From: Saccharopolyspora gloriosae
Lineage (GTDB): Bacteria; Actinomycetota; Actinomycetes; Mycobacteriales; Pseudonocardiaceae
Length of the DNA: 64,000 bases
NCBI RefSeq assembly: GCF_022828475.1
Contig: NZ_CP059557.1
Location: forward strand, 1,178,001-1,242,000
Direction of reading: 5' to 3'
Under the pieces are notes generated by a model. The model made no database searches. It saw only the letters and a list, made by a program, of their open reading frames with translations, and was not told where the DNA came from. Position numbers and translations under genes: made by a program. Numbering within the stretch: the stretch's first letter is position 1; each line of letters begins with the position of its first letter. This document shows, one piece after another, positions 31,273-42,199 of this stretch.

Positions 31273-32103
31273 CTAGGCGGGATTCGTGCCGGTCTCGGGC
31301 GTCTCGGACGTTGTCCGGTCGTTCTCGGGCCGGTCCGGTTCTTCCGCGTCGGTCGGCTGTTGCGGGGTGGTCGCCGCTGCGTCTTCCTGCGGCGGTTCGG
31401 CGCTCGGGTCCGGGAGTCGGCCGCCGCTGAGCTCGGCGAGCCGGGCCAGGTCGCGCACCCGGATCGCGGGGAGCACGACCTCCTTGCCGGAAGTGAGCAC
31501 CGCCCGCACCCAGCGGTTCTCGTTCAACCGCACCGAGGAGAGCTCGTCCCAGCCGAACCGGGTGGTGCCGATCAGGCCGCGGGTGGTGACGTGCTCGGCC
31601 GTCACCACGGTCCGCGGACGCGTGATCACGTACGCCAGCGCCAGCGGAATCAGGTACGAGGGCAGCAGCAGCGGGAACGGCTGCGCGAACGCGATCGGCG
31701 TCACGCAGATCGCCACCGTCATGACCGCCAGCAGCGAGGTTCGGGTGAGCTGGAACGTCAACGAGTTCGGCAGGGACTTCGCGCGCCCGGCGCTGGACTT
31801 GTCCGCGGCCGGGGCGGCGGGAGTCTCGGCGGTGTTCGGCGCGGAAGCCGTCGCCTCGGCCGTTTCCGCCGCGTCGGCCCGGGTTTCTTCGGGCAGGTCC
31901 GAGGCGTCTCGGGTCGCCGTGCCGGTCGTGCCGTGCTCCTCGGACTTGCTCACTTCGCGGGTCCCCTCTGCCTCTGCGCGTTCCGAGTCCGCCGCATCCG
32001 GGGCGCCGGGTTCCGCCGGGGCGGAGTCGGTGCCGGAGCGGCCGGTCTCCTGCTCGGCGTCGTTCTCGCCGGGCCGTTCCGATGCCGCTGGGGACTCGCT
32101 CAC
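31273..32103 (-). CDS. PH-domain membrane protein (Cfp6/low-molecular-weight antigen 6-like)
   Basis: A 276-residue protein. The first 100 residues and last 45 are acidic, Ala/Glu/Thr/Pro-rich and probably disordered. The middle has two membrane helices (TSLLAVMTVAICVTPIAFA and LLPSYLIPLALAYVI) followed by a bacterial PH domain (TVVTAEHVTTRGLIGTTRFGW, SSVRLNENRWVRAVLTSGKE, LPAIRVRDLARLAEL). It matches the mycobacterial Cfp6 family encoded next to ilvB. Function unknown; PH domains of this type are often in membrane-stress or secretion complexes. It is divergent from ilvBNC. Confidence 0.8.
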   Translation of the reverse strand: MSESPAASERPGENDAEQETGRSGTDSAPAEPGAPDAADSERAEAEGTREVSKSEEHGTTGTATRDASDLPEETRADAAETAEATASAPNTAETPAAPAADKSSAGRAKSLPNSLTFQLTRTSLLAVMTVAICVTPIAFAQPFPLLLPSYLIPLALAYVITRPRTVVTAEHVTTRGLIGTTRFGWDELSSVRLNENRWVRAVLTSGKEVVLPAIRVRDLARLAELSGGRLPDPSAEPPQEDAAATTPQQPTDAEEPDRPENDRTTSETPETGTNPA

Positions 32104-32408
32104 CCCTCGATGCTCTCACCCGTGCGCACACCGCCCGCAGAGTCCCGGACGCTCACCGCCCCGCGGCCGGTTTCCACCGTGACGGTCGGTCGCGCCGCTG
32201 CTGCGCGCGGGCATTTCCGCCCGGTGGCCTCCTGGTCTCGGCGGTTCCGGGGTCGCCGGTGGCCACTCGTCGTGGATCGAAGCGACGTACGCCACATCGG
32301 ACTCGGCCGAATGCGAACTCGATACCTGTGAGCAGCGAAAACGAGCTCTGGATTCGACGTGTCGAGCCACCTTCGCGTCCACCATGCGGGAACCGCGTCC
32401 CGCATGGT

Positions 32409-32437
32409 TTGACCTCGTGGTGTCACTGCCGTTAACG
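32409..32437 (+). promoter_or_regulatory. candidate ilvBNC promoter
   Basis: A TTGACC -35 element at 32409-32414, a 17-base spacer and TTAACG as -10 at 32432-32437. A transcript starting six to nine bases later would begin at, or within a few bases of, the ATG of the leader peptide (32446). Confidence 0.55.
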
Positions 32438-32445
32438 TCCTCGCC

Positions 32446-32496
32446 ATGCTGCGACTGCACGACATTCTCGTACTTCCCCGGCGCGTCTACGCCTGA
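32446..32496 (+). CDS. ilvBNC leader peptide
   Basis: A 16-residue open frame, MLRLHDILVLPRRVYA. Seven of 16 codons are Leu, Ile or Val, clustered as ILVL. The core ILVL-x-(K/R)RV resembles the leader peptide I recall upstream of Streptomyces ilvB. No ribosome-binding site precedes the ATG and the likely -10 is only eight bases upstream, so the message is probably leaderless. A ribosome slowed at these codons when branched-chain aminoacyl-tRNA is scarce would affect the hairpins that follow. Confidence 0.85.
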   Translation: MLRLHDILVLPRRVYA

Positions 32497-32562
32497 GGAA
32501 GCTCCGCAGCGTCGACGCGCCAACCCTCGTACGGTCCCTATTGGTCCGACGGGGGTTTTTTC
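32480..32562 (+). promoter_or_regulatory. ilvBNC transcription attenuator
   Basis: Two consecutive hairpins. The first pairs 32480-32492 (GGCGCGTCTACGC, the last leader codons) with 32509-32521 (GCGTCGACGCGCC), one mismatch. The second starts at the very next base: AACCCTCGT-A-CGG (32522-32534) pairs with CCGACGGGGGTT (32546-32557, one bulged A), followed by TTTT, a classic terminator. The leader stop codon lies in the loop side of the first hairpin. The two hairpins abut but do not overlap, so the antitermination step is not fully explained by these pairings alone. Confidence 0.8.
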
Positions 32563-32607
32563 GTGCCCAACTCACCGACCACCACCGTTCGGACAGAGGC
32601 GAACTCG

Positions 32608-34436
32608 ATGACCAGCGCCCACACCAGGCAGAGCCCGGTCCCGGCACCGCCGCCGGGACACCGTTCCAAGCCAGCACCGCCCAGCGACGCCCCAGTGCAG
32701 GTCACGGGCGCGCAGTCGCTCGTCCGGTCGTTGGAGTCCGTCGGCGCCGAGATCGTCTTCGGTATTCCCGGCGGCACCATCCTGCCTGCCTACGACCCGC
32801 TGCTGGACTCCACGAACGTCCGGCACGTCCTCGTTCGCCACGAACAGGGCGCCGGGCACGCGGCCACCGGATACGCCCAGGCCACCGGGAAGGTCGGTGT
32901 GTGCATGGCGACCTCCGGTCCCGGCGCGACGAACCTGGTCACGGCGTTGGCCGACGCGCAGATGGACTCGGTGCCGATCGTCGCGATCACCGGTCAGCAG
33001 GCCACCAACCTGATCGGCACCGACGCCTTCCAGGAAGCCGACATCTGCGGCATCACGCTGCCGATCACCAAGCACAACTTCCTGGTCACCAAGGCCGAGG
33101 ACATCCCGCGCACCATCGCCGAGGCGTTCTACATCGCCGCCTCCGGACGTCCCGGCCCGGTGCTGGTGGACATCCCGAAGGACGTCCAGCAGACCGCGAC
33201 CTCGTTCTCCTGGCCGCCGGAGATGAAGCTGCCCGGCTACCGCCCCACCAGCAAGCCGCACGGCAAGCAGGTGCGCGAAGCCGCGAAGCTGATCACCGCG
33301 GCGCAGCGGCCGGTGCTCTACGTCGGTGGTGGCGTGCTCAAGGCCGAAGCGACCGAGCAGCTGCGCAAGCTCGCCGAGGCCACGAACATCCCCGTCGTCA
33401 CGACCCTGATGGCGCGCGGCGCGTTCCCCGACTCGCACCCGCTGAACCTGGGCATGCCCGGCATGCACGGCAAGGTCGCCGCCGTCGCCGCGATGCAGCG
33501 TTCCGACCTGCTGATCACGCTCGGCGCCCGGTTCGACGACCGGGTCACCGGCCAGCTGTCCTCGTTCGCACCGGACGCGAAGGTCGTGCACGCCGACATC
33601 GACCCGGCGGAGATCTCCAAGAACCGCAACGCGGACGTGCCGATCGTCGGTGACTGCAAAGAGGTCATCACCGAGCTCATCGACGCCGTCGCCACCGCCA
33701 CCGGCGAGAGCGGCACCGCCGACCTGGGGCCGTGGTGGACGCAGCTGAGCACCTGGCGCGACACGTTCCCGCTGGGCTACGAGTGGCCCGCGGACGGCAG
33801 CCTCGCTCCGGAGTACGTCATCGAACGGCTCGGCGCGCTCGCCGGTCCGGAAGCCGTGTACGCGGCGGGCGTCGGCCAGCACCAGATGTGGGCGGCCCAG
33901 TTCGTCAGCTACGAGAAGCCGCGGACCTGGCTCAACTCCGGCGGTCTCGGGACCATGGGCTATGCGGTTCCGGCCGCGATGGGCGCCAAGGCCGGGGTGC
34001 CGGACGCGCAGGTCTGGGCCATCGACGGCGACGGTTGCTTCCAGATGACCAATCAGGAACTCGCCACCTGCGCCATCGAGGAACTGCCGATCAAGGTCGC
34101 CGTCATCAACAACGGCAACCTCGGTATGGTCCGGCAGTGGCAGAGCCTGTTCTACGCCGAGCGCTACTCACACAGTGACCTCGGTACCCACAAGCACCGC
34201 ATCCCCGACTTCAAACTGCTCGCCGAGGCGCTCGGCTGCGCGGGCCTGCGGTGCGAGTCCCGCGAGGACGTCGACAGCGTCATCCAGCGGGCGATGGAGA
34301 TCAACGACCGACCCGTCGTGATCGACTTCGTGGTGGGCAAGGACTCCCAGGTGTGGCCGATGGTGGCCGCGGGCACCGGCAACGACGAGATCATGGCGGC
34401 GCGCGGAATCCGCCCGCTGTTCGACGAGGACGAGGG

Positions 34437-34440
<4 letters not shown>
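32608..34440 (+). CDS. ilvB: acetolactate synthase large subunit
   Basis: A 610-residue ThDP- and FAD-dependent enzyme making acetolactate or acetohydroxybutyrate. The catalytic Glu is in [16 protein letters not shown]. Further landmarks are [49 protein letters not shown] and the ThDP motif [18 protein letters not shown] use the ATG at 32608, preceded by AGAGGCGAA; a GTG at 32563 directly after the attenuator T run is in frame but lacks a ribosome-binding site. It is first in ilvBNC, and its stop overlaps ilvN. Confidence 0.96.
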
Positions 34441-36090
<1,650 letters not shown>

Positions 36091-36145
36091 TCATCCACGA
36101 CTGATGACTCCCCGGCGCCGCCTGACCGGTGACGCCGCGGTGATC

Positions 36146-36184
36146 AAGGCCCGGCGATCCCCACAAGGGATCCCCGGGCCTTTG
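36146..36184 (+). terminator. terminator of ilvBNC
   Basis: AAGGCCCGG-C-GATCCC pairs with GGGATC-C-CCGGGCCTT around CACAA (one mismatch), followed by TTTG-type bases, 56 bases after the ilvC stop. Confidence 0.82.
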
Positions 36185-36189
36185 TCGTG

Positions 36190-36242
36190 CGCACCAGGTG
36201 AATGCTCGGCCACACCGGTCGACGGGGCCGTTCACCCCCGGT
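36190..36242. repeat. palindromic repeat, family C copy 2
   Basis: CACCAGGTGAATG ... CGACGGGGCCGTTCACCCCCGGTG. It is less perfect than the copies at 7124 and 44893. It follows the ilvC terminator and precedes the 3' end of the convergent LysR gene. Confidence 0.55.
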
Positions 36243-36289
36243 GGAGTCAATATCGCCTTTGACCAAGAGGAGCAGGCGACGGAGGCATC

Positions 36290-37165
36290 TCACCTCTGAG
36301 GTGATCGGCGGGGAGGGCGGCCTTCGCCGTAGAGCTCGGTGAGGAGGGCTACTGCGGCTGAGGTGGCGGGGTGGGGGTCGTGGCGGCGCCAGATGAGGCG
36401 GACGGGCACCGGGGCGGCGTCGCGGACCGGGCGGTAGACGATGCCGTCGCGGCGGTACTGGGTGATGGTGCTCTGCGGCGTGATGCCGACGCAGCGGCCG
36501 GTGGAGATCGCGGCCAGCCAGTCGTCGATCTCGTGGGTGTACTCCAGCTCCGGGCGATCGTCGGGCGGCCACAGGTCCGCGGTGGTGGTGCCGGTGCGGC
36601 GATCGACGATGAGCACGCGCCGCCGGATCTCGTCCAGCGTCAGGGAACGGCGCCGCGCCCACGGATCATCGGCGGCCAGCGCGCAGTAGCGGCGCTCGTG
36701 CCCGACGGTCGCGTGGGCGTAGCGGTCGGCGTCGATGCCGACGCGCACCACGGCCAGATCGCACGCGCCCTCGGCGAGACCACCGGTCTGCGTGTTGGTG
36801 CGGACCAGCAGGAGCTCGACCTCGGGATGGCGTTGCGCCCAGCGGCGCTGGAACTCACTGGTGTGCGTGCCCATCGCCGACCAGGCGTGGCCGATGCGCA
36901 GCCGAGTGTGGCCGGTGGTGGCCTCGCGGACCAGATCGTCGACCTCCGCGAGCAGGTGCCGGGCGCGGGCGAGGACCTGCACGCCCGCCGTGGTCGGAGT
37001 GCAGGTGCGGCTCGTGCGGTGCAGCAATCGCACGCCGAGCGCCCGCTCCAGCGACAGCAGCGTGCGCGAGATCGCCGCCTGCGAGACGCCGAGCTCGATT
37101 GCGGCGTCGGTGAACGTGCCGGTGTCCACGATCGCGACCAGGCAGCGCAGATACCGCAGCTCCAC
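36290..37165 (-). CDS. LysR family transcriptional regulator
   Basis: A 291-residue regulator. The N-terminal winged helix-turn-helix is clear (MELRYLRCLVAIVDTGTFTDAA, AIELGVSQAAISRTLLSLERALGVRLLHR), followed by the linker helix and a substrate-binding effector domain (HTRLRIGHAWSAMGTH, LAVVRVGIDADRY). The GTG at 37165 begins the conserved helix-turn-helix. It is divergent from an EamA exporter gene with about 75 bases between them, the classic arrangement in which a LysR protein controls its neighbour in response to the exported metabolite. The effector is unknown. Confidence 0.9.
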   Translation of the reverse strand: MELRYLRCLVAIVDTGTFTDAAIELGVSQAAISRTLLSLERALGVRLLHRTSRTCTPTTAGVQVLARARHLLAEVDDLVREATTGHTRLRIGHAWSAMGTHTSEFQRRWAQRHPEVELLLVRTNTQTGGLAEGACDLAVVRVGIDADRYAHATVGHERRYCALAADDPWARRRSLTLDEIRRRVLIVDRRTGTTTADLWPPDDRPELEYTHEIDDWLAAISTGRCVGITPQSTITQYRRDGIVYRPVRDAAPVPVRLIWRRHDPHPATSAAVALLTELYGEGRPPRRSPQR

Positions 37166-37240
37166 ATCCCCGACTCCAGCGTATGGGTGGAGCCGTCGAC
37201 GCATTTTGCACGGCGGACGATGCCGCCGATTCTCGAGACC

Positions 37241-38284
37241 ATGACGACGCGAGTGCGGCATCCGGGAATTCCCGGCGCCGAACGGGGAAGCGCTGGACGG
37301 GGAGCTGCCGAGCCGGAATTCCACGGATCGGGCAGCGGCGAGCAAGCCACTTCCGAACAGGGATCTTCGGGAACAGGACCCGCTGGATCCGGGACCGATG
37401 CCGGTACCGGCCGGGCCGCGGGGATGGCGCTGATGTTGGGCGACGGATTGTCCAACCAGCTCGGCGCCGCGACCGGTGCGCTCGCGTTCCCCGTGATCGG
37501 CCCGGCGGGCGTCGTGGCGGTGCGGCAGTGGGTCGCGGGCGTCGTGCTGCTGCTGGCCGGACGTCCCCGGTTCCGCTCGTTCACCGCCCGCCAGTGGTGG
37601 CCCGTGCTGGGCCTGGCCGGGGTGTTCGCCACGATGAACCTGTCGCTCTACACCGCGATCGACCACATCGGCTTGGGGCTCGCGGTCACGCTGGAGTTCC
37701 TCGGCCCGCTGGCGGTGGCGCTGATCGCCTCCCGGCGGATGCTCGACCTCGGCTGCGCGCTCGCCGCGGCGGCGGCCGTCGTGGTGCTCGTCCGGCCGCA
37801 GCCGAGCACCGACTACCCGGGCATCGCGCTGGCGCTGCTGGCCGCGGTGTGCTGGGGCTGCTACATCCTGCTCAACCGCACCGTGGGGCGGCGGGTGCCC
37901 GGTCTGCAGGGCTCGGCCGCCGCGGCCGCGGTGAGCGCGGTGGCGTACCTGCCGATCGGCGTCCTGGTGCTCGCGCAGCATCCGCCGACCGCGGCCGCGC
38001 TCTGCTTCGCCGTCATCGCGGGAGTGCTGTCGTCGGTCGTGCCGTTCCTGGCCGATCTGCTCGCGCTGCGCCGCGTCCCCGCGCAGTTCTTCGGGGTGTT
38101 CATGAGCGTCAACCCGGTGCTGGCCGCCCTGGTCGGAGCCGTGGTGCTGGGGCAGCGGCCGGGCTGGCCGGAGTGGGCCGCGATCGTGGTCATCGTCGCC
38201 GCGAACGCCACCGCGACGCTGGCATCGCCGCGACGCACTTCCTGCGCGGAGGCGGGTTCCCGGCCGCTGAGCAGCGAGGGGTGA
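37241..38284 (+). CDS. EamA/RhtA-like DMT family exporter
   Basis: A 347-residue membrane protein with ten predicted helices after a Gly/Ser/Thr-rich tail of about 60 residues. EamA features include GAATGALAFPVIGPAGVVAVR, MNLSLYTAIDHIGLGLAVTLEFLGPLAVAL and, in the second repeat, ALRRVPAQFFGVFMSVNPVLAAL. The RhtA subgroup exports threonine and homoserine or other amino acids and purine precursors. The start could be the ATG at 37241 or at 37220. It is probably controlled by the divergent LysR gene. The pair interrupts the ilvC-serA neighbourhood conserved in mycobacteria. Confidence 0.85.
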   Translation: MTTRVRHPGIPGAERGSAGRGAAEPEFHGSGSGEQATSEQGSSGTGPAGSGTDAGTGRAAGMALMLGDGLSNQLGAATGALAFPVIGPAGVVAVRQWVAGVVLLLAGRPRFRSFTARQWWPVLGLAGVFATMNLSLYTAIDHIGLGLAVTLEFLGPLAVALIASRRMLDLGCALAAAAAVVVLVRPQPSTDYPGIALALLAAVCWGCYILLNRTVGRRVPGLQGSAAAAAVSAVAYLPIGVLVLAQHPPTAAALCFAVIAGVLSSVVPFLADLLALRRVPAQFFGVFMSVNPVLAALVGAVVLGQRPGWPEWAAIVVIVAANATATLASPRRTSCAEAGSRPLSSEG

Positions 38285-38354
38285 ACGCGCATCGGCCCCG
38301 GCCACCCGATCACGTGATCGAAGAGATCGCGCCGACGGCGGTAGGGTGCGCGGC

Positions 38355-38615
38355 GTGAGCGAAGAGACCAGTACGACAGTGGACGAACCGGTGGACGACA
38401 AGGCGCACATCCGGCACAAGCTGGACTTCACCGACGCGGAATGGATCACCAGCACCGAGGACGACGACGAACCGGGCGTGGAGATCGCCTTCGTCGACGG
38501 TTACATCGGCATGCGCAACGGTGCCGAACCCGAAGGCCCGGTCCTCGTTTTCACTCCCGAGGAATGGGACGCTTTCGTCGCCGGAGCCAAGGACGGCGAG
38601 TTCGACGAGCCGTGA
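38355..38615 (+). CDS. DUF397 domain protein
   Basis: An 86-residue acidic protein with a clear DUF397 C-terminal half (EIAFVDGYIGMRNGAEPEGP, LVFTPEEWDAFVAGAKDGEFD). DUF397 proteins of actinobacteria usually lie beside an XRE-type helix-turn-helix regulator and act as its partner; no such regulator is near. The N-terminal Trp-Arg-Lys-Ser-Ser motif common in the family is replaced by EWITSTEDDDE. The GTG at 38355 is likely; another at 38346 is in frame. Confidence 0.75.
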   Translation: MSEETSTTVDEPVDDKAHIRHKLDFTDAEWITSTEDDDEPGVEIAFVDGYIGMRNGAEPEGPVLVFTPEEWDAFVAGAKDGEFDEP

Positions 38616-38831
38616 TCATTCTCCGCGCAATCAAGCGGCTGAGCTGCTAGAACACCTTCTTCTTTTGATCCGGCCGAACGCCGCCGCACACGCCCCCGGA
38701 CGGCATGGAATGAGATTGGGATGCGTCACACCCTTGTGAACGAGTTCTCAATCTCCCGTTAAACTGCCTGACCGTCCGGGTACAACGCCGTGCCCAGCTA
38801 CGACCGTGATCCCTCTCAATGGAGCGCGCCC

Positions 38832-40421
38832 GTGACCAATCGTCCTGTCGTCCTGATCGCCGAGAAGCTGGCCCCCTCCGTGCTCGAAGCGCTCGGAGAT
38901 GAGGTCGAGATCCGCCACGTCGACGGCACGGACCGGCCGGCCCTGCTCGCTGCCGTCGCCGACGCCGACGCACTGCTGGTCCGCTCCGCGACCAAGGTCG
39001 ACGCCGAGGTCCTGTCCGCCACGAGCAAGCTCAAGGTCGTCGCCCGCGCCGGCGTGGGCCTGGACAACGTCGAGGTGCCCGCCGCCACCGAGCGCGGCGT
39101 GATGGTGGTCAACGCCCCCACCTCCAACATCGTCTCCGCCGCCGAGCACGCGCTGGCGCTGCTGCTGTCGGTGGCCCGCAATGTGTCCGCCGCGGACGCG
39201 AGCCTGAAGGCGGGGGAGTGGAAGCGCAGCTCCTACAGCGGCGTCGAGCTCAACGGCAAGACCGTCGGCGTCGTCGGCCTCGGCAAGATCGGGCAGCTGT
39301 TCGCGCAGCGCATCGCCGCCTTCGGCACCAAGCTCATCGCCTACGACCCCTACGTGTCCGCCTCGCGCGCCGCGCAGCTGGGCATTGAACTGGTGAGCCT
39401 GGAGGACCTGCTGGCGCGGGCCGACGCGCTCTCCATCCACCTGCCGAAGACGGCCGAGACGCTGGGCCTGATCGGTGCGGAGGAGCTGAAGAAGGCCAAG
39501 AAGGGCCTGATCGTCGTCAACGCCGCTCGCGGCGGTCTCATCGACGAGGAGGCGCTGGCCGAGTCGATCCGCAGCGGCCACCTCGGCGGCGCGGGCATCG
39601 ACGTCTACAAGACCGAGCCCACGACCTCCAGCCCGCTGTTCGAGCTGGACAACGTCGTCGCCACGCCGCACCTGGGCGCCTCCACCGCCGAGGCGCAGGA
39701 CCGCGCGGGAACCGACGTGGCCCGCTCGGTGCTGCTGGCGCTGCGCGGCGACTTCGTCCCGGACGCGGTGAACGTGCAGGGCGGCGCCGTCGGCGAAGAG
39801 GTGCGCCCGTACCTGCCGCTGACCCAGAAGCTGGGGCAGTTGCTGTCGGCCGTGCTGGGCAGCACGCCGACCTCGGTGACCGTGGAGGCGCGCGGCGAGC
39901 TCGCCGACGAGGACGTGTCGGTGCTGCAGCTCGCGGCGCTGCGCGGCGTGTTCTCCGGGGCCGTGGACAGCCAGGTCACCTTCGTCAATGCGCCGCAGCT
40001 CGCCGAGGACCTCGGCGTCGAGGTCGAGGTGAAGACCACCTCGGAGAGCCCGCACCACCGCAGCGTCGTCACGGTGCGCGCAGGTCTCGCCGACGGGCGT
40101 TCGGCGGTCGTGTCGGGCGCGCTGTCCGGCGCGGACCTGGTGGAGAAGCTCATCGAGGTCAACGGCCGCCACTTCGACCTGCGGGCCGAGGGCAGCGTGC
40201 TGCTGCTGGAGTACCCGGACCGTCCCGGCGTGATGGGCAAGGTCGGCACCCTGCTCGGCGAGGTGGGCGTGAACATCGAGGCGGCCACCGTCAGCCAGAC
40301 CACCGAGCGTTCCGACGCGATCATGCTGCTGCGGGTGGACCGTCCCGTCGAGGCAGGCGTGCTGGAGCCGATCGGTGCCGCCGTCGGCGCCCGCACGGTG
40401 CGGACCGTCGACTTCGAATGA
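38832..40421 (+). CDS. serA: D-3-phosphoglycerate dehydrogenase
   Basis: A 529-residue SerA of the long type with catalytic domain, intervening domain and C-terminal ACT domain, as in Mycobacterium. It performs the first step of serine synthesis. The NAD loop is [16 protein letters not shown]; catalytic residues sit in [13 protein letters not shown] (Arg), VYKTEP (Glu) and ATPHLGAST (His). The ACT domain ([41 protein letters not shown]) binds serine for feedback inhibition. The GTG at 38832 has GGAG upstream and gives the family length; an in-frame GTG at 38790 is less likely. A terminator follows. Confidence 0.96.
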   Translation: MTNRPVVLIAEKLAPSVLEALGDEVEIRHVDGTDRPALLAAVADADALLVRSATKVDAEVLSATSKLKVVARAGVGLDNVEVPAATERGVMVVNAPTSNIVSAAEHALALLLSVARNVSAADASLKAGEWKRSSYSGVELNGKTVGVVGLGKIGQLFAQRIAAFGTKLIAYDPYVSASRAAQLGIELVSLEDLLARADALSIHLPKTAETLGLIGAEELKKAKKGLIVVNAARGGLIDEEALAESIRSGHLGGAGIDVYKTEPTTSSPLFELDNVVATPHLGASTAEAQDRAGTDVARSVLLALRGDFVPDAVNVQGGAVGEEVRPYLPLTQKLGQLLSAVLGSTPTSVTVEARGELADEDVSVLQLAALRGVFSGAVDSQVTFVNAPQLAEDLGVEVEVKTTSESPHHRSVVTVRAGLADGRSAVVSGALSGADLVEKLIEVNGRHFDLRAEGSVLLLEYPDRPGVMGKVGTLLGEVGVNIEAATVSQTTERSDAIMLLRVDRPVEAGVLEPIGAAVGARTVRTVDFE

Positions 40422-40466
40422 TCCGTTGATCGGGCGCTGAGGGCCGTTGAAGGTTCCCGGCGCCGG

Positions 40467-40511
40467 CGCGAAAAAGGGCCGCCACACCCGTGTGGGCGGC
40501 CCTTTTCGCGA
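40467..40511 (+). terminator. terminator of serA
   Basis: GCGAAAAAGGGCCGCCACAC folds on GTGTGGGCGGCCCTTTTCGC with one bulged base and a CCG loop. A run on one side and T run on the other. Confidence 0.85.
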
Positions 40512-40667
40512 CCCGGCTCACCTGCATCACCCGTTCGAGTGTCCCGCCAATCGGGAAGCCTCGACCACTTGGTGGGTCCGGCGTGCCTGCGTGCGTGGCC
40601 TTGCCGGTAGCCTTCGGCGCAACAGTTCTAGCCCCGCGGTTCGGGGTGGTAGTCGGGAGGTGTGTAC

Positions 40668-41711
40668 ATGCGGCTCGCTGTGATCCCCGGTGACGGGATC
40701 GGGCCGGAAGTAGTGGCCGAGGCGCTCAAGGTGCTCGGTGAGGTCGTTCCCGATACCGAGATCACTCGATACGACCTGGGAGCCGCGCGCTGGCACGCGA
40801 CCGGTGAGCTGCTACCGGAATCGGTGCTCACCGAATTGCGCCAGCACGATGCGATCCTGCTCGGTGCGGTCGGCGACCCCTCGGTGCCCAGCGGGATCCT
40901 CGAGCGGGGGCTGCTGCTGCGGCTGCGCTTCGAGCTCGACCACCACGTCAATCTCCGCCCAGCCCGGCTGTACCCGGGCGTGAAGAGCCCGGTCAACGAC
41001 CCGGGTGAGATCGACATGGTGGTGGTGCGCGAAGGCACCGAAGGCCCGTACGCGGGCAACGGCGGGCTGCTGCGCAAGGACACCACGCACGAGATCGCCA
41101 CCGAGGTCAGCCTCAACACGGCGTTCGGCGTGGAGCGGGTCGTGCGGGACGCGTTCGCCCGTGCCGCATCCCGTCCGCGCAAGCACCTCACGCTGGTGCA
41201 CAAGACCAACGTGCTCACGCACGCCGGTTCCTTGTGGTCCCGCGTGGTCGAAGAGGTCTCGCTGCAGCACCCCGACGTGACGGTGGCCTACCAGCACGTG
41301 GACGCCACCACGATCCACTTGGTGACCGACCCGAGCCGGTTCGACGTGATCGTCACCGACAACCTGTTCGGCGACATCCTCACCGACCTGGCGGGCGCGG
41401 TCACCGGCGGCATCGGGCTGGCGGCGAGCGGCAACATCGACGCCACGCGCCGGAACCCGAGCATGTTCGAGCCGGTGCACGGCAGCGCGCCGGACATCGC
41501 CGGGCACGGTTCGGCGGACCCGACGGCCGCGGTGCTGTCGGTGGCGCTGCTGCTCGACCACGTCGGGCAGACCGAGGCGGCACGGCGGGTGGAGGCATCG
41601 GTGGCCTTCGACCTGGCGACTCGTGACCACTCGGCGCCGGGCGCGACCTTCGCCGTCGGCGATCGGCTGGCGGCGCTGGTGTCCTCCCGCGAGGTGGCCC
41701 AGCAGGCCTGA
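40668..41711 (+). CDS. leuB: 3-isopropylmalate dehydrogenase
   Basis: A 347-residue NAD-dependent enzyme for the third step of leucine synthesis. Landmarks: [20 protein letters not shown], the [16 protein letters not shown] loop, [27 protein letters not shown] and the NAD-binding [20 protein letters not shown]. The ATG at 40668 has GGGAGG seven bases upstream; a GTG two codons earlier is in frame. It is shorter than enterobacterial LeuB, as usual in actinobacteria. leuCD lie 9 kb downstream. Confidence 0.96.
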   Translation: MRLAVIPGDGIGPEVVAEALKVLGEVVPDTEITRYDLGAARWHATGELLPESVLTELRQHDAILLGAVGDPSVPSGILERGLLLRLRFELDHHVNLRPARLYPGVKSPVNDPGEIDMVVVREGTEGPYAGNGGLLRKDTTHEIATEVSLNTAFGVERVVRDAFARAASRPRKHLTLVHKTNVLTHAGSLWSRVVEEVSLQHPDVTVAYQHVDATTIHLVTDPSRFDVIVTDNLFGDILTDLAGAVTGGIGLAASGNIDATRRNPSMFEPVHGSAPDIAGHGSADPTAAVLSVALLLDHVGQTEAARRVEASVAFDLATRDHSAPGATFAVGDRLAALVSSREVAQQA

Positions 41712-41724
41712 TCCACGCACGCAC

Positions 41725-41760
41725 AACGGGCGTCTTCCCTCCGGGGAAGGCGCCCGTTCT
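41725..41760 (+). terminator. terminator of leuB
   Basis: AACGGGCGTCTTCC pairs with GGAAGGCGCCCGTT (one wobble) around a six-base loop, 14 bases after the leuB stop. Confidence 0.82.
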
Positions 41761-41800
41761 GCGTTCTGGGGTCGGGCCGTCCTGCATTGGTGGTCGGGTG

Positions 41801-41900
41801 GCGGAACCTCAGCCGTCTTCTCGCTGCGGGATCTTTTTCCCGAGTGGCTCCGCCACGAGGGAAAAAGCTGTCCTCGCGAGAAGACAGCTGAGAACCCGCG
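41801..41900. repeat. two-tier palindromic repeat, family A copy 4
   Basis: Same stem version as copy 3 (CAGCCGTCTTCTCGC against GCGAGAAGACAGCTG). One change, C for T, gives a C-A mismatch on one strand and a tolerated G-T pair on the other. The inner stem has CCCGAGTGG in place of CCCTAGTGG, which now pairs fully with CCACGAGGG. It follows the leuB terminator. Fragments of the companion repeat (CATCGGCTTCGCCGCTGACAGG) follow near 41932. Confidence 0.85.
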
Positions 41901-42065
41901 GCGGGTCGTTTTGCTCTGGTGGTCACTGCTCATCGGCTTCGCCGCTGACAGGAAGACGACCGGAGGCTCGCTCGGCTGCGGCCTAAGGCGACATCAACCT
42001 TGGTGCGCGGGTTGGTGTGAGCGGCCAGGGGAGCCGTTCGGGGTGTGGGGCGGTTCGACCAGGTG

Positions 42066-42096
42066 GTGACGGGTGGCCGGGTTGTGGCAGCATACG
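42066..42096 (+). promoter_or_regulatory. candidate cimA promoter
   Basis: A GTGACG -35-like element at 42066-42071 and GCATAC/CATACG as -10 around 42090-42096, spacing 18-19 bases. The match is modest. If used, transcription would start about at the GTG of the leader peptide (42100). Confidence 0.4.
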
Positions 42097-42099
42097 GGC

Positions 42100-42144
42100 G
42101 TGGCCATCAGCTCCCTGATCATTATTGGACCGCGCGCCGGGTGA
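42100..42144 (+). CDS. cimA leader peptide, isoleucine-rich
   Basis: A 14-residue open frame starting with GTG: MAISSLIIIGPRAG. Four of 14 residues are Ile (ATC, ATC, ATT, ATT), three of them consecutive, with one Leu and a GTG start. The product of the downstream pathway is isoleucine. No ribosome-binding site is visible and the possible -10 ends only a few bases upstream, so this leader too may be leaderless. It is followed directly by an attenuator hairpin pair. Confidence 0.75.
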   Translation: MAISSLIIIGPRAG

Positions 42145-42199
42145 CGACTCCGCACCCCCGGCGCGCAGACCTCTCGCATTGTCGCGGGGGGTCTTTTTT
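42132..42199 (+). promoter_or_regulatory. cimA transcription attenuator
   Basis: The first hairpin pairs 42132-42141 (GCGCGCCGGG, last leader codons) with 42157-42166 (CCCGGCGCGC), perfect 10 bp. The next base starts the terminator: 42167-42177 (AGACCTCTCGC) pairs with 42184-42194 (GCGGGGGGTCT, two G-T wobbles) and is followed by TTTTT. Layout, spacing and abutting hairpins are the same as upstream of ilvB. Control of cimA by isoleucyl-tRNA supply is the natural inference. Confidence 0.8.
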
